From: Gordionus sp. m RMFG-2023
Taxonomy: Eukaryota; Nematomorpha; Gordioida; Chordodea; Parachordodidae
Length of the DNA: 64,000 nucleotides
Reading direction: 5' to 3'
NCBI RefSeq assembly: GCF_954871325.1
Contig: NC_088775.1
Location: 66,813,561-66,877,560 of the forward strand
In this document: one piece after another, positions 61,501 to 64,000 of the stretch
Numbering within the stretch: position 1 is the first letter of the stretch
Layout of the letters: each line of letters opens with the position of its first letter
Position numbers and translations under genes: made by a program
Notes under the pieces: generated by a model
Seen by the model: only the letters and a program-made list of their open reading frames with translations
Told to the model about the DNA's origin: nothing
The model's database searches: none

Positions 61501-63242
61501 TTTGCACCTGCTTAGCAAATTCAAGCCAAATGTCATTCAACTACAAATTGTAATTATAGATGAAAAGATAAAATTAGATAAAGACTTGGGAAAATAGAAA
61601 ATATAAGGTCTAGGTAGGGCATAATATATTTATAATAAAATACATATATAATAATACATATATATATATTTATATTTTTTATAAAAAAAAATAATTGATG
61701 TATGTATTTAAAATGAAAATGTATATTTTAAAAAGAAGATAATAAAAAATTAATTTAAAAATCAATTAAACCTATTTGTATATCAATCATAAAAAAAAAT
61801 ATTCAAATTTCTCAGTTTGATAAAAATTTCTTGATTAAAATTTATTGTTTTGATTAAAAAAGTCTAAATTTTATTGAACAATTTAACTTATCGCAGTGAA
61901 CAACAATATCGGTTTAAATCACATTTTCCTCTGCAGTTGCATACATTCTCAAAATATTGATTGTTCTCATAATAAAAATGAATCCATGATAAATTAATAT
62001 AAATTGGAATAATTAATTTAATTTTATAAATTGAGATTCTATGTTACCTTAGTTTATGATGGAATTCCAATTACTGCAATCTGGAATTACATTAAATTCC
62101 AATATTACTACGATATATAGATATTCTTTATCAAATATTATATATTTTAAAATCACGTATTCTAAATAAAGTCGCGGAAACGAATGATTATGATGAAAAG
62201 TATGTGGAGAAAGAAAATGTGAATCTTAAGCCGGCCTCCATTAAAATCAACAAAAATTTTAATTCGAACACTGATATAGCAGAAATCGATTATAATAAAA
62301 AAATATATACCGCACCTCTAAGTAACAATGATTGTGCGAATGAGATTTTATGCAATTCGTTAACAGTACCTGAAGTAAACAGTTTTACAAGTATATATAT
62401 TATCATGTTTAAAATATAATGAATAAATCATTTTTTTAAAAAAGACCTCTCCTCAAACGAAATAAAAAATGAACATTATGCAAATACAAACACTGAAACC
62501 TCTAACAAGGTAAATAATGTTTATGTATTTTGACAACTACACTCCCCCCCCCATCTCCCTGCCCCCAACGGCTAACTTCTAGGGGTCCACTATAGTTTGA
62601 TAATATTTTAATTTTAAGAAACATTTTCCTGGCAATAAATTGGTAATGTTAAAAATAAAAAACACACTGTACTAATATTATAGACACTAGCTCCTTTTGA
62701 TAAATTATACATTTGTCAAATTATCGATCGTTTTTAAATTCAATTTATATAAGATTTAGAAAACACTGTAAGGTGATATATTTTTAAGCTCATAAAATGT
62801 TTCATTTTCCTTCACTTAAGTTAAGATACATTCTATATAATTGTTAATTAGTGCTGTAGGAAATATATTTTAAAAAGCAACTGGTTAAGTGGGAATTGCA
62901 TCAGAAAACCTTTATTTTATATCTCTAAAATCATTTTTAAATATTATTGACCTTTTTTTAAACATCATTTACAGAATTACCATAATATGAGTAAAATAGT
63001 AATCGCCTACTTTATAGCACTGTTATAAATATCCATATTTTTTAAAAAAAATTTTATCATAGGTTCAAAAGAATTTGATTGATCATTATTATAATTGGGA
63101 CAAGATTTTTACTAATAAATGGAGTGTGCATCATGTCTCACAATGGCTATTAAACATTCATTTAGAGCGATATATTCCAGAGTTTGAGAAACAAAACATA
63201 GATGGTAATAAACTCCTCACTTTAACTGATATAGAATTAAAG
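20679..63242 (+). CDS. Spn: Neurabin/spinophilin (PP1-targeting, actin-associated scaffold), 14 exons, 3' end outside window
   Basis: Exons: 20679-22582, 28579-28792, 28849-28981, 30946-31066, 31192-31744, 31822-32199, 32252-32372, 36083-36181, 38875-39146, 39784-40710, 42148-42244, 62172-62390, 62445-62509, 63063-63242. All introns are GT-AG and every phase matches, giving 5283 nt (1761 codons) with no stop. Parts: low-complexity N-terminus (about 1-690); PP1-docking RVKF at 697-700 followed by SSNPIQIF; the family block [21 protein letters not shown] (710-748); PDZ (about 747-831) with carboxylate loop GLGI; coiled-coil/charged region (about 1040-1240); SAM domain from about 1721, incomplete here. 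In known relatives the N-terminus binds F-actin and the RVxF-PDZ unit anchors PP1. A TAA at 20658, in frame upstream, supports the chosen ATG. Additional exons in the 20-kb intron cannot be excluded, although phase does not require any. Confidence 0.88.
22828..23168. mobile_element. Decayed non-autonomous hAT-like element (CAGAGACCTGCA family)
   Basis: The left end CATAGACCTGTA and right end TGCATGTCACTA differ by two and three positions from the intact family ends seen at 43865-44893. The interior has the family's GGGCTGGGCTTA- and CCAGGCTTGAAAA-type subterminal repeats. It is about 340 bp with no coding sequence. The target duplication is no longer recognisable, implying an old insertion. 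Confidence 0.5.
23420..23545. repeat. Dispersed G-rich repeat, copy 1
   Basis: GGAGGGGGCTGAGGGAG is followed by a TTTTTATGAGCTAATAAAAT-like block, then GGGGAGGGGTTTTCC and CCCCCTCCCCCTCTGGTTAC. The order of blocks matches 27834-27960. It generates long meaningless open frames (such as 23503-23751). Confidence 0.45.
27834..27960. repeat. Dispersed G-rich repeat, copy 2, with potential G-quadruplex
   Basis: GGGGAGAGGGGGTGGGG begins a set of four or more G-runs. It is followed by TTTTTATTAGCTTAAAAT, then GGGGGGATTTCCCCTTCC and CTCTTTTGGTTAC, in the same order as copy 1. Confidence 0.45.
28579..28792 (+). CDS. Spn: Neurabin exon 2: PP1-docking motif
   Basis: Begins after AAATAAG and completes a split codon. 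It encodes an acidic/helical stretch ([20 protein letters not shown]) and then [16 protein letters not shown] is a canonical RVxF docking motif and the following SSNPIQ matches the STAPIQ of vertebrate family members. The exon ends CAA|GTATTT. Reading through the donor gives a false extension of ten codons. Confidence 0.9.
28849..28981 (+). CDS. Spn: Neurabin exon 3: conserved PP1-binding extension
   Basis: Follows a 56-bp intron. It encodes [18 protein letters not shown] and then [20 protein letters not shown], the most conserved stretch of the family. In spinophilin this extends from the RVxF site along the PP1 surface and leads into the PDZ domain. The exon ends AGAG|GTTAGT, leaving one base of the Asp codon completed in exon 4. 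Confidence 0.92.
28995..30905. mobile_element. Foldback (inverted-repeat) element, copy A, split by a hAT
   Basis: The left arm (about 29030-29130) carries TGGAATCTCAATTTTTATAT and AATGGTATTCAATTTTAC. The right arm (about 30781-30905) carries the complements, including GAATACCATTTTAAAG and AAAATTGAGATTCCATAT. Copy B at 60195-62118 shares both arms. The non-coding interior also has scattered inverted similarity. The superfamily is not determined and no target duplication was resolved. Confidence 0.55.
29599..30779 (+). mobile_element. Deleted hAT element (hAT 5) in the foldback element
   Basis: The ends are CAGAGTTGTTAA and TTAACAACTCTG, with flanking octamers AAAATAGA (29591-29598) and AAAATTGA (30780-30787) differing at one base. 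Between them, about 30004-30190 encodes a BED-finger-like segment ([12 protein letters not shown], then NLKNHLKV), and 30405-30525 the end of a hAT dimerisation domain ([18 protein letters not shown]). The catalytic middle is missing, so it is an internal-deletion derivative. Both ends carry repeated GGAGC/GAGCTAGCTCC subterminal blocks. Confidence 0.85.
30946..31066 (+). CDS. Spn: Neurabin exon 4: first half of the PDZ domain
   Basis: Begins after CTTTTAG and ends GGAAG|GTAAAT. It encodes residues 751-791: [13 protein letters not shown] is the peptide-binding loop and first strands of the PDZ domain, and [19 protein letters not shown] is the strand-turn expected next. Similarity to the spinophilin PDZ is direct. 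Confidence 0.93.
31192..31744 (+). CDS. Spn: Neurabin exon 5: second half of the PDZ domain and linker
   Basis: Follows a 125-bp intron. [20 protein letters not shown] and FMIGREK complete the PDZ fold at about residue 831. The remaining 140 or so residues are polar with charged patches ([17 protein letters not shown]). The donor CAA|GTAAAT at 31744/31745 gives phase 0. The open frame continues eight further codons into the intron. Confidence 0.88.
31822..32199 (+). CDS. Spn: Neurabin exon 6: linker and coiled coil
   Basis: Opens after AATAAAG in phase 0 and stays open for 126 codons. It begins [17 protein letters not shown] and ends with a heptad-like helix ([15 protein letters not shown], then [14 protein letters not shown]). 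In the family, coiled coils after the PDZ domain mediate self-association and partner binding. It ends CGG|GTATAT. Confidence 0.82.
32252..32372 (+). CDS. Spn: Neurabin exon 7: coiled coil continued
   Basis: After a 52-bp intron it reads [16 protein letters not shown] and [20 protein letters not shown], ending AACA|GTAAAT in phase 1. Helical, charged, and continuous in register with exon 6. Confidence 0.82.
32768..33098 (-). repeat. LTR, left copy
   Basis: Long terminal repeat of the non-coding LTR element, paired with 35178-35512. It contains TTCTTTATGCAAATTA- and TCTTTATGCAAATTAAATC-like internal duplications. Confidence 0.78.
35178..35512 (-). repeat. LTR, right copy
   Basis: Long terminal repeat paired with 32768-33098. 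Nearly identical over its whole length. Confidence 0.78.
36083..36181 (+). CDS. Spn: Neurabin exon 8
   Basis: Opens after TTTTATAG, completing a split Asn codon, and reads [20 protein letters not shown] then SMHDHWIDM. It ends ATGG|GTAAAA in phase 1. Small exon, supported by phase agreement on both sides and by continuous coding composition. No named domain. Confidence 0.75.
36337..38800 (+). mobile_element. Decayed hAT transposon (hAT 4)
   Basis: The left end CAGGGTTAGCAG and right end TGCATAACCCTA pair with a few mismatches. Both flanks carry repeated GGTCAATTGACCGG / TTGACCGGTCA palindromic blocks as subterminal repeats. The interior encodes a degraded hAT transposase on the + strand. A target duplication is not clear, and decay is advanced, so the insertion is old. 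Confidence 0.75.
36839..38640 (+). pseudogene. Decayed hAT transposase (BED finger, DUF659 type)
   Basis: About 36839-36950 shows remains of a BED finger (HQVWKHFQ). 37223-37420 encodes [20 protein letters not shown], the start of the DUF659-like catalytic region. 37440-37520 retains [14 protein letters not shown] and then MVMTPVPVL. 37600-37720 retains [15 protein letters not shown] and [18 protein letters not shown] blocks, matching the conserved D and CAAHSL core. Pieces are scattered over all three frames with many stops, so it is an old relic. Confidence 0.72.
38875..39146 (+). CDS. Spn: Neurabin exon 9: basic helix and acidic region
   Basis: Opens after GATTTGCAG in matching phase. It encodes a strongly basic helical stretch ([20 protein letters not shown]), then [14 protein letters not shown], and an acidic stretch ([14 protein letters not shown]). 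It ends CAGCCCATG|GTATAT in phase 0. Confidence 0.82.
39147..39783 (+). other. Neurabin intron 9
   Basis: 637 bp, AT-rich. No mobile element or gene recognised. The acceptor AATATATAG at 39783 sets the phase of exon 10. Confidence 0.7.
39784..40710 (+). CDS. Spn: Neurabin exon 10
   Basis: 309 codons in phase 0, starting [20 protein letters not shown]. An LSGLE segment follows, then polar Asn/Ser/Asp-rich sequence with an internal direct repeat ([15 protein letters not shown]). It looks disordered. ACA|GTAATA at 40710/40711 joins exon 11 in phase 0. The open frame beyond it is intron. A start at the internal ATG 39826 would miss the first 14 residues. Confidence 0.82.
40711..42147 (+). other. 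Neurabin intron 10
   Basis: 1437 bp, AT-rich. CAGAGACCTACTAAC at 41118 resembles a left end of the CAGAGACCTGCA hAT family. A possible small inverted-repeat element lies at 41553-41783 (AGGGATAA / TTATCCCT). Neither is secure. Confidence 0.45.
42148..42244 (+). CDS. Spn: Neurabin exon 11: acidic helix
   Basis: Opens after TTTTTTATAG in phase 0: [20 protein letters not shown] then [11 protein letters not shown]. It ends TTAG|GTACAA in phase 1, matching exon 12 despite a 20-kb intron between them. Confidence 0.78.
43120..43190. repeat. Fragment of the TGTTGTTAAACGG MITE family
   Basis: TATTTTTCTGGATTAAATAT, then GTTAGCCGTTTTTAAAAA and GTTTAACAACACTA, match the right half of the complete MITE at 44174-44386. 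The left half is absent. A weaker relative lies at 3517-3560. Confidence 0.55.
43865..44893. mobile_element. Non-autonomous hAT element (CAGAGACCTGCA family), nested in hAT 3
   Basis: Ends CAGAGACCTGCA and TGCAGGTCTCTG, with a perfect 8-bp duplication ATAATTAT (43857-43864 and 44894-44901) created in hAT 3. Both flanks carry arrays of GGCCCGGCCCGG blocks spaced by T/A runs. There is no coding sequence. A smaller inverted-repeat element sits inside (44174-44386). Relatives: 22828-23168, 32526-35793 and 48476-48558. Confidence 0.9.
44174..44386. mobile_element. MITE with long inverted repeats, third nesting level
   Basis: TGTTGTTAAACGGCTCG opens a nearly 45-bp arm that is mirrored at the right by CGAGCCGTTTTAACAACA. 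A 4-bp direct repeat CTAA flanks it (44170-44173 and 44387-44390). The 213-bp sequence also has inner inverted repeats (AATATTTTTC with GAAAAATATT). It is non-coding. Confidence 0.75.
46389..46806. repeat. Pair of 38-bp direct repeats in hAT 3
   Basis: ATTATTATAAAATTTAT followed by GCATGGCCAAAAG occurs at 46389-46426 and again at 46769-46806. It lies just left of the 345-bp tandem array and may be a truncated unit boundary. Confidence 0.5.
46811..47690. repeat. 345-bp tandem repeat, about 2.5 copies, in hAT 3
   Basis: Units start at 46811, 47156 and 47500 with (A/G)GAATG(T/G)TTAACAAAA, followed by ATGGATGATGATAAATTTAG-like and GTTTATTTAGCTTCATAAAT-like blocks. Copies differ by scattered substitutions. 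It lies within the non-coding right part of hAT 3. Confidence 0.8.
48284..48380. repeat. Four copies of a 26-bp minisatellite
   Basis: TTACATTTATATTTTAGTAA occurs in tandem with small changes. AT-rich and non-coding. Confidence 0.8.
48476..48558. mobile_element. Right-end fragment of the CAGAGACCTGCA hAT family
   Basis: GGCCGGGCGGGGTACGGGCC and the terminal TGCAGATCTCTA match the right end of 43865-44893 with two differences in the last 12 bases. The left end is missing or replaced by unrelated sequence. Confidence 0.6.
49020..51390 (+). pseudogene. Decayed hAT-type transposase relic (DUF4371 / ZMYM1-like)
   Basis: A long series of short + strand pieces matches the order of DUF4371 proteins. 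About 49440-49510 shows remains of the N-terminal zinc-finger/KRF region. About 50040-50170 reads ILDCPQDIS and then [11 protein letters not shown], the DUF4371 catalytic neighbourhood (usually ILDxTxDISHxEQ). 50640-50880 encodes [19 protein letters not shown]. 51240-51370 keeps the dimerisation signature [16 protein letters not shown] and LDSIEND. There are many stops and frame changes, so it is a very old relic. A possible left end CAGGGCCGTATAGAC lies at 48133; no right end was found. Confidence 0.65.
51391..52822. other. AT-rich intronic DNA without a recognised element
   Basis: No gene or repeat boundary recognised. The base composition is extreme, with long A and T runs. Confidence 0.5.
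52823..53144 (-). repeat. Gypsy 3' LTR
   Basis: Left copy of the LTR pair, downstream end for the - strand element. Nearly identical to 59016-59335. Confidence 0.88.
53245..53760 (-). other. Zinc-knuckle ORF region at the 3' end of the gypsy element
   Basis: Lies between integrase and the 3' LTR, on the same strand as pol. It encodes a CCHC zinc knuckle ([14 protein letters not shown]) followed by a polar, Arg- and Gly-rich stretch. It is strikingly GC-rich compared with the rest of the element. A knuckle here, after integrase, is unusual for gypsy elements; it could be a second gag-like or accessory ORF, or a captured sequence. Part of a fossil element. Confidence 0.6.
53800..54660. other. 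Non-coding spacer within the gypsy element
   Basis: AT-rich, with a bias to C over G on the + strand. No domain recognised between the integrase region and the zinc-knuckle region. Confidence 0.5.
54668..55570 (-). other. Gypsy integrase region
   Basis: Carries the HHCC zinc-binding module ([20 protein letters not shown]), then the catalytic core with [35 protein letters not shown] and [12 protein letters not shown], where the D, D and E of the DDE triad are visible. A basic C-terminal part with VRLRG follows. Part of the fossil gypsy element. Confidence 0.9.
55850..56280 (-). other. Gypsy RNase H region
   Basis: [36 protein letters not shown] and [11 protein letters not shown] are the standard RNase H blocks that follow gypsy reverse transcriptase. 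Part of the fossil gypsy element. Confidence 0.9.
56290..57410 (-). other. Gypsy reverse transcriptase region
   Basis: Contains [52 protein letters not shown] and the catalytic FYYMDDVLI, followed by VEYLGHRI. Motif order is classical Ty3/gypsy. Part of the fossil gypsy element. Confidence 0.92.
57453..57977 (-). other. Gypsy protease region
   Basis: [17 protein letters not shown] is the aspartic protease active-site block, with VDIL-like and GKSKLGV blocks around it. It lies directly before reverse transcriptase. Part of the fossil gypsy element. Confidence 0.85.
58120..58758 (-). other. Gypsy gag-like ORF region
   Basis: The first ORF after the 5' LTR. It begins [17 protein letters not shown], has a hydrophobic segment [19 protein letters not shown] near residues 29-47, then a helical charged region, and ends in a zinc-knuckle start ([12 protein letters not shown]). 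The hydrophobic segment is unusual for a nucleocapsid polyprotein. Part of the fossil gypsy element. Confidence 0.7.
59016..59335 (-). repeat. Gypsy 5' LTR
   Basis: Right copy of the LTR pair, upstream end for the - strand element. Nearly identical to 52823-53144. Confidence 0.88.
59336..60194. other. AT-rich intronic DNA with a possible hAT end fragment
   Basis: Near 59654-59740, a block with GGTTCCGAAAGCCGG and AATCGGGTCCCTG resembles decayed hAT ends. Nothing else is recognised. Confidence 0.4.
60195..62118. mobile_element. Foldback (inverted-repeat) element, copy B
   Basis: The left arm (about 60204-60300: ATTTTAATGTATAATGAAAT, TATGAAATCTCAATTTATAT, GGGTATCATGGAATCTTG) is mirrored by the right arm (62028-62112: AAATTGAGATTCTATGTTAC, CTGGAATTACATTAAATTCC). 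Both arms match copy A at 28995-30905. The interior is about 1.7 kb and holds a - strand frame at 60732-60941 of unknown meaning. The right end lies about 54 bp before exon 12. Confidence 0.55.
62172..62390 (+). CDS. Spn: Neurabin exon 12
   Basis: Opens after TAAATAAAG with two bases that complete a Val codon begun in exon 11. It encodes [20 protein letters not shown] and then a polar linker up to VPEVNSFT. It ends ACAA|GTATAT, phase 1. Confidence 0.78.
62445..62509 (+). CDS. Spn: Neurabin exon 13
   Basis: A 65-bp exon after a 54-bp intron, opening after AAAAAAG. It encodes [20 protein letters not shown] and NK, ending AACAAG|GTAAAT in phase 0. Too small to recognise alone; accepted because both splice sites and phases fit exons 12 and 14. 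Confidence 0.72.
62510..63062 (+). other. Neurabin intron 13
   Basis: 553 bp, AT-rich, with a run of C at about 62543-62552. No element recognised. Confidence 0.65.
63063..63242 (+). CDS. Spn: Neurabin exon 14: first part of the SAM domain
   Basis: Opens after TTTATCATAG in phase 0. [20 protein letters not shown] and [20 protein letters not shown] form helices 1-4 of a SAM domain, closely matching the C-terminal SAM of neurabin (the W-x2-V-x-W start and the DG-x2-LL turn). It ends AAG|GTATTT, so the last SAM helix must lie in a following exon. None was found before the window ends. Confidence 0.9.
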
Positions 63243-64000
63243 GTATTTATAAAATGACAATATATTATTTTGACAAAATGACATTTAATTATAAATATTA
63301 ATTAATTAATTGGAGAATTTTTATTTTAGTTATTTCTATAGCAAACTTTTTTTAATTTTAGCAGGGTTCAGGTTCAGCAAAAATGGGTTTCGACGGGTTC
63401 AGTTTATTTTTTTTATAAAAAATACACATAGAATCTTTTCTTTCAATAAAAACTATCCATTTATATTTTCACTTGCGGACTGTTTAAGTATTTCTTTTAT
63501 AGTTAGAGTTCTTACTTTACTATTTCAATATATTGAATATTAAAATCAATACCCTCGTTTTTTCTGAAGGAGTTTTCCCATAACATAATTTATATTTGAC
63601 CATGTATCATGGCAGTTTTAATAATTTAATTTTGTATACAATTATTTTTAAATAGCATTTTTCTCATACCACACTTAAGTAATGAGGATTTCCTAAAACT
63701 ATCCAATCATTTTAAATGGTCGTCTATTTAAAGTTACCAATTCAACTAATATACTTTTCTACTGTTTGTTTTCCAAATATTATAACATTAACAGAAAGTT
63801 GTGGAAAACATTTCTTTCAATGGTTTTAAAGTTAGCACCAGGTTTAATTTTCTGAAGGAAGATAATTATTGATTGAATTAATTATTTTTTTCTCTCCACT
63901 TATCTTGATCTGATCTATAATGTATTTCAGAGTTGAAGAAATGTATTTCTTTCAATTTTACAGATTATAATTAAACAATCAGGTGTCAAGCAAGCTTCAA
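63243..64000 (+). other. Start of neurabin intron 14
   Basis: AT-rich. It includes a hAT end fragment at about 63361-63405 (CAGGGTTCAGGTTCAGC), similar to the subterminal repeats of hAT 1. No SAM-completing exon (expected to read like LG-x-GHR in phase 0) is visible. Confidence 0.55.

Larger units (their letters stand above)
42245..62171 (+). other. Neurabin intron 11 (about 19.9 kb)
   Basis: Contains in order: a MITE fragment (about 43120-43190), hAT 3 with two nested elements (43291-48115), a hAT end fragment (48476-48558), a DUF4371 hAT relic (49020-51390), AT-rich DNA (51391-52822), a gypsy element (52823-59335), and foldback copy B (60195-62118). No extra exon is required by phase. Confidence 0.65.

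Noticed and set aside
63243-64000. The last neurabin exon within the window
   Set aside because: No phase-0 acceptor is followed by a plausible SAM helix 5. The last exon is presumably to the right.
1-64000. Defence islands, CRISPR arrays, toxin systems, giant-virus or Polinton genes
   Set aside because: No major capsid, packaging ATPase, protein-primed polymerase, Cas-like or toxin motif was recognised on either strand. The regular repeats here are satellite or transposon sequences.

Overview
The window is very AT-rich eukaryotic DNA carrying one large multi-exon animal gene in a dense field of transposable elements. Spliceosomal GT-AG introns, a neurabin/spinophilin-type scaffold gene, P-element/THAP, hAT and MULE transposons, a tRNA-derived SINE and Ty3/gypsy-type LTR elements all point to a metazoan, probably an invertebrate. 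I cannot name the phylum from sequence alone. I found no rRNA, functional tRNA, CRISPR array or bacterial-type gene.

Layout. 1-1130: tandem satellite-like array built around ACGCGT boxes. 1180-2490 (-): broken MULE transposase. 2668-2830 (-): tRNA-derived SINE. 3271-8716 (+): multi-exon P-element (THAP9-like) transposase, interrupted by a complete hAT element (5133-7166) with a perfect 8-bp target duplication. 8717-15300: AT-rich, no gene recognised, with a GC-rich patch and one possible small inverted-repeat element. 15313-15770 (+): decayed, unidentified protein-coding relic. 16122-19660: a second hAT element with transposase on the - strand.

From 20679 to beyond the right edge (+) lies the host gene, an orthologue of neurabin/spinophilin (PPP1R9; Spn in flies). 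I could define 14 coding exons with consistent splice phases, 5283 nt or 1761 codons, ending inside the SAM domain. Order of parts: a very long low-complexity N-terminus, the PP1-docking motif RVKF, the conserved segment leading into the PDZ domain, the PDZ domain, coiled-coil/charged regions and the SAM domain. The short introns are 52-125 bp. The longer ones mostly contain transposons: a foldback element plus a hAT derivative in intron 3; a decayed non-autonomous hAT holding an LTR element in intron 7; a hAT relic in intron 8; and in the 20-kb intron 11 a three-level hAT/MITE nest, a DUF4371-type hAT relic, a young gypsy element and a second foldback copy.

The host gene product is expected to target protein phosphatase 1 to F-actin-rich sites. 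Everything else recognised is mobile DNA in various states of decay. I did not find an obviously new biological system. The most informative structures are the nested insertions (which give relative ages), an intron made almost wholly of a transposon, and the ACGCGT array.
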